The position numbers were made by a program, and so were the translations under genes. A model generated the notes under the pieces. That model searched no databases. It saw nothing but the letters and a program-made list of their open reading frames with translations, and was not told the DNA's origin. Of a stretch of DNA of 64,000 nucleotides, positions 1 to 6,554 are shown one piece after another; position 1 is the first letter of the stretch; each line of letters opens with the position of its first letter. This DNA is from Paenibacillus_E violae. Lineage in GTDB: Bacteria > Bacillota > Bacilli > Paenibacillales > NBRC-103111. Where the stretch lies: positions 404,130 to 468,129 of the forward strand of contig NZ_JAWCUD010000004.1 of assembly GCF_032461945.1 (NCBI RefSeq), written 5' to 3'.

Positions 1-386
1 ATCCATATGATATTTAACAAATTAAAAGCCATGCTGCTAATCTTCCCCCCCGTCGCAAAGGGAGCCATGTAACCGGACGTAAGATCAACGATCATAACGG
101 ATATCACATACAAATAACCGTTCAAGCGATGGAACTTCCTGTATTTTTTTAGGATTATAGATGAGAAATTAATTGCACCCGCGATCATCGCTAAGCAAGC
201 AAATGCGACATGCACATGCATCACCTTCAGCCATACAGCGACTTGTAAAGCCCGTCTGAGATCGATCTTTTGACTTAGAAATGCGGTTGCTCGGGGATCA
301 TGAACAAAATTGGCGTAAATACTGTACACAATTAAAACAACTGTGACGAAAACCAACAATAGGTAAGCATTTTTTTTATTGAGCAT
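1..386 (-). CDS. DUF2306-type membrane protein (C-terminus cut by window edge)
   Basis: An open frame runs from an ATG at 386 to the window edge without a stop, giving about 128 residues. It is preceded by AGAGAAAGG about 8 nt upstream. The protein begins with a hydrophobic helix (about residues 8-27), a short polar loop, then two more hydrophobic helices (about 55-78 and 88-108) joined by a basic stretch with an HRLNG motif. That helix-loop pattern with a conserved HR..G segment resembles the DUF2306 family of uncharacterised multi-pass membrane proteins, but this is recognition by eye. The gene follows the kinase-like gene at 416-964 on the same strand with a 29-nt gap, so the two may be co-transcribed. 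Function unknown. Confidence 0.6.
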   Translation of the reverse strand, partial: MLNKKNAYLLLVFVTVVLIVYSIYANFVHDPRATAFLSQKIDLRRALQVAVWLKVMHVHVAFACLAMIAGAINFSSIILKKYRKFHRLNGYLYVISVMIVDLTSGYMAPFATGGKISSMAFNLLNIIW

Positions 387-415
387 CGTATAACCTTTCT
401 CTAGTTCATCCATTC

Positions 416-964
416 TTATATTTGGAGAATACTTTGAATAACTGGCTGAATATCCTCCGTATTCCTGATGACAAAAAGATGGTCAGCCTCACCCTCTATC
501 GGATCTGTCATGCCGTTTTTATGAGATTCAGCCTGTTGCCGAATAAGCACTTCCTCAAATGATGAAGCGCTCCTAAATATAGCTTTGCTTCGCTGGCTAT
601 CCACAACTCGGGCCTGAAGAATATGATCCGGAATTTCAAAATGAACAAGGACACTTTCGAAGCCATTATTACGAAAATGGGCAAGCAGCTCCAATCTTCC
701 TTGACGAGCGCGATTGGAGTTGCAAAGTATGAGATGAGCATCGGTCTGGTGAACCGCAAAATTGACTATTGTTTGAGTGATGGCGTACTTAATCGCATTA
801 GGTCCTTTTTTCGGAAGTAAGGTTTGGTAATACGTATTGATGAACTCAGCATGATTATCTTGGTCTATCACTAGGGAGTTAGGCAACTGTTGTTCTAAGC
901 TTTTGGCAAATGTCGTTTTGCCGCTATGGGTTTTGCCAACCGTTATAATCACTAATCTTTTCAT
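416..964 (-). CDS. P-loop NTP-binding protein, small-molecule kinase or zeta-toxin-like
   Basis: A 182-residue protein with a Walker A motif GKTHSGKTT near the N-terminus, followed by the beta-strand/acidic pattern VIDQDNH typical of the P-loop kinase fold (chloramphenicol phosphotransferase, zeta toxin and gluconate kinase relatives). A basic segment near residue 130 (DSQRSKAIFR) may form the lid. The upstream ATG at 976 would add MELP, but GGAG lies 6 nt before the ATG at 964 and nothing comparable precedes the first, so 964 was chosen. The substrate cannot be told. There is no antitoxin-like gene upstream, which argues against a zeta toxin. It may share a transcript with the membrane protein at 1-386. 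Confidence 0.75.
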   Translation of the reverse strand: MKRLVIITVGKTHSGKTTFAKSLEQQLPNSLVIDQDNHAEFINTYYQTLLPKKGPNAIKYAITQTIVNFAVHQTDAHLILCNSNRARQGRLELLAHFRNNGFESVLVHFEIPDHILQARVVDSQRSKAIFRSASSFEEVLIRQQAESHKNGMTDPIEGEADHLFVIRNTEDIQPVIQSILQI

Positions 965-1037
965 AGGCAGCTCCATTCTTCAAGGTAATTTAATGTTCTT
1001 TTCCTTAAGGCTGTCAAACCTCGGTTAGTAGCAAGTA

Positions 1038-1227
1038 TGTTGTACTTTTTACAACCATTTGGCTGTAATTGGGCCTCAGATCGCCTCTATGTTGTACTTT
1101 CTACAACGATTCATGCTCTATATCGCTTTCATCTCACCTTTTCGCATTAATTGGTTGTATATTGTGCAACGAATGACCGTATTCGCGATCAGACCACGCC
1201 ATTATATTGTATATAATGCAACATACG
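1038..1227. repeat. Four-palindrome intergenic repeat element, copy 1
   Basis: Four short imperfect palindromes of the form TTGTA-n5-TACAA or TGCAA begin at 1040, 1092, 1155 and 1207, so the spacings are 52, 63 and 52 bp. A second copy with exactly the same spacings lies at 53188-53375. Sequence between palindromes is partly shared (GGC and GGCC at matching offsets in the first interval, CAACGATT after the second palindrome). The element fills most of the 440-bp gap between the kinase-like gene and the aldo/keto reductase. An open frame across it (1059-1394, +) has no ribosome binding site or recognisable domain and is not called. Confidence 0.7.
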
Positions 1228-1349
1228 CCTTCAATATTGCTGATCAGCCGTTTGATGTCACCTCAAGTTCATCCTTATGCCATTCCTTCACTCATGCGCC
1301 ATTTTTAACGTTAGAAATGCCTGTTACTCCGCTCAGCGAACGAACATCA

Positions 1350-1393
1350 AAAAAAAAGACCTCCAGCAGCGAGCAGCGCTGGAAGTCTTTTTG
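1350..1393 (-). terminator. Intrinsic terminator after the aldo/keto reductase
   Basis: Inverted repeat GACCTCCAGC / GCGCTGGAAGTC flanked by an A-run on the left and a T-run on the right. It lies just below the stop of the reductase at 1405 and could work in both directions. Confidence 0.8.
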
Positions 1394-1404
1394 AATAGCA
1401 GTTC

Positions 1405-2322
1405 TTATGGCAGCACATTGCCTGCCGCGCGAAAAATCTCATACCATTCCTGGCGTGTCAAATGAACATCAGCTGCTTTACAGCAATCCATTAAACGCTC
1501 AATCGTTGTCGTGCCAGTAACCGGCTGCATCCGCGCTGGGTGGCGTAATAGCCATGCGATTGCGATAGTGGTATTGCTCACTTCGTATTTGGCAGCAATC
1601 TCATCGATTTTCAGATTCAGCTCGGGGAATTTTTCGTTGCCAAGGAATACGCCTTCGAAGAATCCGTATTGGAATGGCGACCAAGGCTGAATTGTGATAT
1701 CGTTCAGTCTGCAATAATCAAGCACGTTGCCGTCACGGTTCACAGCGGATTCATTCAGCATGTTCACGTTCATGCCGTTTGAAATCATCGTGGAGTTCGT
1801 GATACTTAGCTGCAATTGATTGGCAACAAGCGGCTGCTTGACCGCTTTCTTCAGTAGTTGAATTTGCATCGGAGTCTGGTTCGAAACACCGAAGTGTCTA
1901 ACTTTTCCTGAGCTTTCAAGAAGATCAAAAGCCTCGGCGACCTCTTCCGGCTCTACTAATGCATCCGGACGGTGCAGAAGCAGAATGTCCAAATAATCGG
2001 TTTTGAGGCGCTTCAGGATGCCATCAACGGATTCCAAAATATGTTCTTTCGAGAAATCGAACATACCCTTCCGAATTCCGCATTTGGATTGCAGAATGAT
2101 TTTCTCGCGAATATCATCGTTCATATGAATGGCATCGGCGAAGATTTCTTCACAAGTGCCCCCACCGTAAATATCAGCATGGTCAAAGAAGTTGGCCCCT
2201 GCATCCAGCGCTGACTGGACGAAGCGCTCAGCCTCATTTTTTTCCAATGAATTAATTCTCATACAACCTACTGCGATAACCGGAACTTCCAAGTTGCTTG
2301 TACCAAGTTTCATCGTTCTCAT
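1405..2322 (-). CDS. Aldo/keto reductase, YdhF-like
   Basis: A 305-residue NADPH-dependent aldo/keto reductase fold protein, full length for the family. The catalytic residues can be located: Asp47 and Tyr52 in FFDHADIYGG, a Lys in ILQSKCGI, and a His in ILLLHRPDAL. Later come the nucleotide-binding strands GVSNQTP and the C-terminal VTGTTTIERL segment. The arrangement resembles E. coli YdhF and related oxidoreductases of unknown physiological substrate. An AAGGAGG lies about 12 nt before the ATG, a little long; the Met at residue 4 is an alternative start. It appears monocistronic, with a terminator directly behind it. Confidence 0.85.
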   Translation of the reverse strand: MRTMKLGTSNLEVPVIAVGCMRINSLEKNEAERFVQSALDAGANFFDHADIYGGGTCEEIFADAIHMNDDIREKIILQSKCGIRKGMFDFSKEHILESVDGILKRLKTDYLDILLLHRPDALVEPEEVAEAFDLLESSGKVRHFGVSNQTPMQIQLLKKAVKQPLVANQLQLSITNSTMISNGMNVNMLNESAVNRDGNVLDYCRLNDITIQPWSPFQYGFFEGVFLGNEKFPELNLKIDEIAAKYEVSNTTIAIAWLLRHPARMQPVTGTTTIERLMDCCKAADVHLTRQEWYEIFRAAGNVLP

Positions 2323-2463
2323 TGTGCTAAATATCCTCCTTCAAGGCTTCCAACTTGTTCACTCATTTTATGTAACACTCTCATTGTCACACATTAGGCT
2401 AGTAGTTTTCAAGAACTGCTGTTATTAAGTTTTTTTAAGTCTCAGACGGTTAACGGCGTTACC

Positions 2464-3012
2464 CTACTCATCATCTTCAATGAGCGGCACTCGTGCAATA
2501 CGGGGATCTGTAAACAGATCATATTCGTCCCGACTTGTACTGGAAAATTCCGAAACGACCGCTCCGTCATCCCCAGCTTGAAACCAGTGCTTGATCCCAG
2601 GGTTTATCGTGTACTGCTCACCAGGATGCAATTCAATTTCGTGAAAAACCGAATAGTAAGCTTCGCTTCCTACAGGAATTGTCGCTTTCAAGCTTATGGC
2701 CGCTTCTCCTTCCACATACAGAAAAACTTTTCCGGAACGGCAGCGAAACGTTTCCATTTTGCCGGGATCCTCACCTACTGGTGGATGTAAGTGCTCTGGA
2801 CAGGTTTGCCGAGGAAAAAGAACAAGTTCTTTCGCGCAATAACGATCGGTATTGACATAAGTCACTAATTCAAGTCCTTGTACGTCCAATTGGCCGAGTC
2901 CGAAACCAGCCACTTCAATATGCCGGATTTCCTCCTCTGTCAGCACAATACCGTTTGTTTCCAACATTTGCGCGGCCCGCTCCTGCGCCTGGCTTACTTC
3001 GCTTCTTTTCAT
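2464..3012 (-). CDS. D-lyxose ketol-isomerase (D-mannose isomerase), YdaE-like cupin
   Basis: A 182-residue cupin-fold protein with the metal-binding pattern CPEHLHPP, then METFRCRSG and a later IKHWFQAG. These supply the His, His, Glu and His ligands described for D-lyxose isomerases such as B. subtilis YdaE (EC 5.3.1.15), which interconvert D-lyxose with D-xylulose and D-mannose with D-fructose. The length is close to the usual 165-190 residues. AAGGGAG is 10 nt before the ATG. The gene stands alone, but D-mannose released by the alpha-mannosidases at 6.5-13.7 kb would be a sensible substrate. That link is inference from proximity, and the two loci are separated by unrelated genes. Confidence 0.8.
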   Translation of the reverse strand: MKRSEVSQAQERAAQMLETNGIVLTEEEIRHIEVAGFGLGQLDVQGLELVTYVNTDRYCAKELVLFPRQTCPEHLHPPVGEDPGKMETFRCRSGKVFLYVEGEAAISLKATIPVGSEAYYSVFHEIELHPGEQYTINPGIKHWFQAGDDGAVVSEFSSTSRDEYDLFTDPRIARVPLIEDDE

Positions 3013-3126
3013 CGATTACCGGCTCCCTTCGGCTATCTTACGATGCGGTCCAATCCAAATTTGCCGACCGTTTTCAATGTAATTTTATAACGCCAAATGT
3101 TCGTTAACAACATAGAAAACCAGAAA

Positions 3127-3154
3127 AACCGTCAGGGAAAACATCCTGACGGTT
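3127..3154 (-). terminator. Intrinsic terminator downstream of the nuclease gene
   Basis: Perfect 10-bp inverted repeat AACCGTCAGG / CCTGACGGTT with an 8-nt loop. On the minus strand it is followed by a T-run. It lies about 270 nt beyond the nuclease stop and would protect the isomerase gene from read-through. Confidence 0.65.
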
Positions 3155-3177
3155 CATTCGACCAACTACACACCTTG

Positions 3178-3361
3178 AGGAACTAGAGTCCGCTATTCAA
3201 GTAAATCAGCCCGTTTCCGCGTTCAAGCGGAACTACAGGGCCTTATTTGACCGCCTAATCCCGTTTTCTTTAAGAAAACGGACAAATAGCGCCCCACAGT
3301 TCCCCTCCACACAAAAAGGGGCCTTTTCCGATGAAATAGCGCCCTATAGTTCCCCTGCAAG
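3178..3361. repeat. Intergenic GGAACTACAG-type inverted repeats
   Basis: Several copies of a short unit, GGAACTAnAG followed by CnCTATTT, occur in both orientations (for example 3179-3200, with inverted copies ending at 3305 and 3355). They lie between the isomerase and the nuclease. The same unit recurs at 48518-48571, 52902-52977 and 53010-53085. The 410-bp gap 3013-3422 holds nothing else apart from the hairpin at 3127-3154. Confidence 0.55.
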
Positions 3362-3422
3362 TGAGGAACCGCTCAAGCGATAGCAGCAATTTTCAAATTT
3401 CATGGGGTGGAGTATGCCTGCA

Positions 3423-4250
3423 TCATTTCTCACAAGCAACGCCGTCATTATCTTTATCAAGTTTAGAACTATATCCAGGTTGACCTCTTTTGATATTATA
3501 AACGCCGGCAGCCTTGGCTTCCGCGCAAGAATTATAGATAACGTTCGACTCTGTCGTTGGCGCAGGCTTCACCGCAGGTGATGGCATTGGTGCCGTGGTT
3601 GTCGGCACAGCCGTCGCTGCCGCTGACGGACTTGGCTTGGCTTTCACAGCATTTTCGTGGAACCCGTCCTCTTGGGCGTAGTTCTCGACACTCCAGATGT
3701 TAACTCCTTTAAGCTGTGCTTCTTTTTGTATCTCACGAAACTTATCGACATATTTGACATTCGGCGGGTAGATATAGGCCACTCTGGCATACCCATTTTC
3801 GAGCAGCATTTCATTGAACATTTTATCCCCTATGTATAAATAGCAAAGCAGCCTTCCGTATTTATCCCGCTCGGATACGTCAAGTTCCAAACGCACATCT
3901 TTATCATTTAACGTATCTTTGGCGAATTTGGAAGCTTCTAAAGCAAACGGTTGAACAGGTTTATCGGGGGCTACGCTTTCTGGCGTATCCACAAGCAATA
4001 ATCTTATTGTTTCTTCTTTTACTTTCCCCGATTCTTGAAATGACACTTTCATAGTATCCCCATCGACGACCCGTACGATCTTCGCCGGTATCATCTTGCT
4101 GTTGGCTAGTGCGGAGGCAGTCGTTGTTGACGCACTCGGTGATGGCGAGACTGCTGTGGGAACCGCTGTTTGTTGCGAACATCCTGTCACGATAAAAACG
4201 ATCAAAACGATTGAACTGATAAGAACCTTTTTAAACTTTTCATGCAGCAT
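3423..4250 (-). CDS. Secreted thermonuclease-family lipoprotein with excalibur domain
   Basis: A 275-residue lipoprotein. Residues 1-25 form a lipoprotein signal ending in the lipobox VTGC, followed by a Ser/Thr/Ala/Pro linker. A staphylococcal-nuclease domain (about 55-195) shows the conserved VDGDT, RLLLVDTPES and DKYGRLL motifs that carry the calcium-binding Asp residues and catalytic Arg/Glu/Arg. A second low-complexity linker leads to a C-terminal excalibur motif (NSCAEAKAAG and DKDNDGVACE), a small calcium-binding module often paired with this nuclease. The role would be hydrolysis of extracellular DNA or RNA at the membrane surface. GGAGG lies 7 nt before the ATG at 4250. An in-frame ATG at 4292 lacks such a site. 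Confidence 0.88.
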   Translation of the reverse strand: MLHEKFKKVLISSIVLIVFIVTGCSQQTAVPTAVSPSPSASTTTASALANSKMIPAKIVRVVDGDTMKVSFQESGKVKEETIRLLLVDTPESVAPDKPVQPFALEASKFAKDTLNDKDVRLELDVSERDKYGRLLCYLYIGDKMFNEMLLENGYARVAYIYPPNVKYVDKFREIQKEAQLKGVNIWSVENYAQEDGFHENAVKAKPSPSAAATAVPTTTAPMPSPAVKPAPTTESNVIYNSCAEAKAAGVYNIKRGQPGYSSKLDKDNDGVACEK

Positions 4251-4323
4251 GTGAAGACCTCCAAGTATGACTGATCTATACGACTTCGCCATTATAACAA
4301 ATCGTGGGATTAGAAAATAGGAA

Positions 4324-4364
4324 AAGGTTGGTCATTCGCCTTAAAAGACAAATGGACCAACCTT
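4324..4364 (-). terminator. Intrinsic terminator after the MFS gene
   Basis: Inverted repeat AAGGTTGGTC-ATT / AATGGACCAACCTT, followed on the minus strand by TTTTCC. It lies just beyond the stop of the transporter at 4381. Confidence 0.7.
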
Positions 4365-4380
4365 ATTCGTTCCAAACATG

Positions 4381-5748
4381 TTAAGCCGCAGGCTGTGCTT
4401 TTCTCCAAGTAGACCGAAGGTACGCAATCGCACAGACGATGGCTAGAATGACAATCAGCGTAAGTCCCCAGTAAATATTGCTGTAAGCATGCGCGAGCGG
4501 GAGATCTTTCTGCCAAACAAGGGCACTTGCCGTTGCTGCAACCCCGAACGCTCCGCTGAAAAATTGTAGCAGCTGAAATAATCCAAGGCCGGACGCAATC
4601 TGTGATGGAAGAAGCAGTCTCGACATTTCATTGGATATACTGCTCGTTAAGATCGTATAACTTACGCTCATTAACATATAGATGAACATGATTGAAAAGA
4701 AAGATATGCCCTCGAATAAGGCAAAAAGAATCACAGATGCCAGTAGAAGCAGTGGCGTATAACGAATGATCGAGCTGTTGCCGCGTAAGTCAATAATACG
4801 GCCAACTTGACGGGAAATGATCATCGCGAGAGCTGATCCTGGGAAAATCACCAAACCCGCTTGAATCGCACTTAGGTGATACTGTTTAACGAGAATCTGC
4901 GGCATGAGGAACAAGGTTGCGAAGCTGCACAAATACGCGGCCACGCCCACAGCGCCTAAAATAAGAAACGATCGGTTCGCAAATAATGACGGAAGTACGA
5001 AAGGATCTTTTGCTGACCGGATGCGCACAATAAAGAGAACGATCGAGACAAGCCCGGCAAGCAGTGCAATGAGAGAATGGTTCGTTAGGAATAAAAGAAG
5101 TCCAGTCGTACCTACGCCGATGAATAGTGCGCCTAGCGCATCGAAGGAACCTTTGCGTGGTTCTTCTTTTGGAATGAGCTTCATATACAGAGGAACTAGC
5201 ACCAAAGTGATAGCCGTTACGACAAACAGCAGATGCCAGCCTAAAAACTCAACGATAAAACCACCGACAACAGGGCCGAAGCCAAGTCCAAATGCGACGG
5301 AAGACATGATCAACGCCATCGCTTTACCTCTGCGTTCCAATGGAATGTAACGGGACAATAGGACTAACGCCAGTGCTGGAATTGAACCCGCTCCGGAGGC
5401 TTGCAGAATGCGGACAATTAGCAGAACAGCGAAGCTGTTGCTGAATAATCCCATGATGGCTCCAATACTTAACGACAGGATTCCGATAACGAAAAGCCTT
5501 CTTATTGGAACGAAATCTGCAAGTCGACTATACGTAATGGATGAGATCGCGAATACAATGGAATATCCCGTTACGATCCATGACGTGGATGCGGCTGTGA
5601 GTTGGAACGCTTTGGCCACATCGGGCAATGCTAAGTTAAACATCATCGTGTTCATGATGACGAGTACAATCGTTAATCCGAGCAGAAAGAGAACGACTCC
5701 TTCTTTTTTGATGCCACTCTCTTGTGCTTTATTTGTATCTTTTTGCAT
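4381..5748 (-). CDS. MFS multidrug exporter, DHA2 (EmrB/QacA) type
   Basis: A 455-residue integral membrane protein with 13-14 predicted hydrophobic segments. The first helices hold the DHA2-type pattern LALPDVAKAF...SWIVTGYSI, and the signature RILQASGAGSIPAL lies after helix 3, so a proton-driven drug/proton antiporter is likely. Substrate unknown. The frame extends upstream to an ATG at 5814. A GGAGG 12 nt before the ATG at 5748 (MQKDTNK) and the charged start typical of this family favour the shorter form. It is divergent from an ArsR-type gene at 5867 across a gap with a perfect 16-bp palindrome, which suggests repression by that protein. Confidence 0.87.
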   Translation of the reverse strand: MQKDTNKAQESGIKKEGVVLFLLGLTIVLVIMNTMMFNLALPDVAKAFQLTAASTSWIVTGYSIVFAISSITYSRLADFVPIRRLFVIGILSLSIGAIMGLFSNSFAVLLIVRILQASGAGSIPALALVLLSRYIPLERRGKAMALIMSSVAFGLGFGPVVGGFIVEFLGWHLLFVVTAITLVLVPLYMKLIPKEEPRKGSFDALGALFIGVGTTGLLLFLTNHSLIALLAGLVSIVLFIVRIRSAKDPFVLPSLFANRSFLILGAVGVAAYLCSFATLFLMPQILVKQYHLSAIQAGLVIFPGSALAMIISRQVGRIIDLRGNSSIIRYTPLLLLASVILFALFEGISFFSIMFIYMLMSVSYTILTSSISNEMSRLLLPSQIASGLGLFQLLQFFSGAFGVAATASALVWQKDLPLAHAYSNIYWGLTLIVILAIVCAIAYLRSTWRKAQPAA

Positions 5749-5781
5749 GGCGTTTATTCGCCTCCTCATCCAATTTAATAA

Positions 5782-5797
5782 TTCGATAATTATCGAA
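5782..5797. promoter_or_regulatory. Candidate ArsR operator palindrome
   Basis: A perfect 16-bp palindrome, TTCGATAATTATCGAA, lies between the divergent exporter and ArsR-type genes. About 27 bp to its right is a TATAAT (5824-5829) that fits a -10 box for the regulator gene. No convincing -35 was found. Confidence 0.6.
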
Positions 5798-5866
5798 CAA
5801 TAGAATAATAACATGAGTTATGCTATAATACAATCGTTAACCCGAAATAAATGAGGGGGCTCTAGA

Positions 5867-6211
5867 ATGAAACATTTACATCATCCAGATATTGCAGACA
5901 TTCATTTGTCCACCGTCTTATATGCTCTGAGCGATCCTATCCGCTTGCATGTCGTCTCTGAACTCAGCACTTTGAACGAACGAGCTTGCGGCGATTTCCA
6001 AGTACCTGTTGTAAAATCAACCATGTCTCATCATGCTCGAACGTTAAGAGAAGCCGGCATTGTGAATATTCGCGTCCAAGGCACTCAACGGCTTATTTCC
6101 TTAAGAACAGAGGATTTAGAGCTACGTTTCCCTGGCTTGCTTTCCTCTATTCTAGCTGCTTATGACGCTTCCGATGAGAAAAAGCGGCTTTTATCAACTG
6201 AGCTAGGATGA
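5867..6211 (+). CDS. ArsR-family winged-helix repressor
   Basis: A 114-residue winged-helix protein, a typical ArsR/SmtB size. Helix 1 reads LYALSDPIRLHVVSEL. The recognition region STMSHHARTLREAGIV is the usual 'S-x-S-x-H-L-x-x-L-x-x-A-G-L' element, followed by a beta-wing VRVQGTQRLISL. There is a single Cys in ERACGDF and no obvious metal-binding CxC motif, so it may sense something other than a metal, perhaps a substrate of the neighbouring exporter. AGGGGG lies about 8 nt before the ATG. It is transcribed away from the exporter, with a shared palindrome between them. Confidence 0.85.
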   Translation: MKHLHHPDIADIHLSTVLYALSDPIRLHVVSELSTLNERACGDFQVPVVKSTMSHHARTLREAGIVNIRVQGTQRLISLRTEDLELRFPGLLSSILAAYDASDEKKRLLSTELG

Positions 6212-6235
6212 CAGGTCAACAGGAGGACGACTACC

Positions 6236-6432
6236 TGTAAATAACGCCGATTTCTGCTGCTATTTTCGGCATTTGATACACTTTTGCGAAGTTAACTGGA
6301 GTTACTACCGCTAATACGATCAATTTCTAGGAATCCCGCACTCTGAAGCGATTTAGATGGCATTTCTACCGCTATTTCATTCACCGGACCGACGTGGCGC
6401 GGGTTTAACGGTAGAATTTCCTGTTATTCTGT
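6236..6432. repeat. Intergenic short-repeat region (ACCGCTATTTC type)
   Basis: Recurring units of about 20 bp, such as GTTACTACCGCTAA (6301), ATTTCTACCGCTATTTC (6362) and GGTAGAATTTCCTGTTATTC (6410), occur in direct and inverted orientation. They fill most of the gap between the convergent ArsR and GH38 genes. The layout resembles the GGAACTACAG class elsewhere in the window, but the unit differs. Confidence 0.4.
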
Positions 6433-6508
6433 TGAGCGCTGTCGTCATGAACAGTCCTCTGCATGTATGAAAGCGCCCTCAGTTCTTCGCGCTGCAACTT
6501 TATCGCCA

Positions 6509-6548
6509 TAAAAAAAGAGCTAAGCGCATAAGGCGCTCAGCTCTTTTT
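6509..6548 (-). terminator. Terminator of the alpha-mannoside operon
   Basis: Strong inverted repeat AAAAAGAGCT-AAGCGC / GCGCTCAGCTCTTTTT with a 5-nt loop and T-runs on both sides. It lies between convergent genes and can serve the mannosidase operon and possibly the ArsR gene. Confidence 0.85.
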
Positions 6549-6554
6549 CATGAT

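Noticed and set aside
416..964. Zeta-type toxin of a toxin-antitoxin pair
   Set aside because: The fold is similar, but no small antitoxin-like gene lies next to it.
1038..1227. CRISPR array
   Set aside because: The repeats are only about 15 bp, are palindromic and diverged, and spacing is 52-63 bp with partly conserved intervals. There are no cas genes in the window.
1059..1394. A 111-codon open frame on the plus strand
   Set aside because: It runs through the four-palindrome repeat and into the terminator of the reductase gene, has no ribosome binding site and shows no domain.
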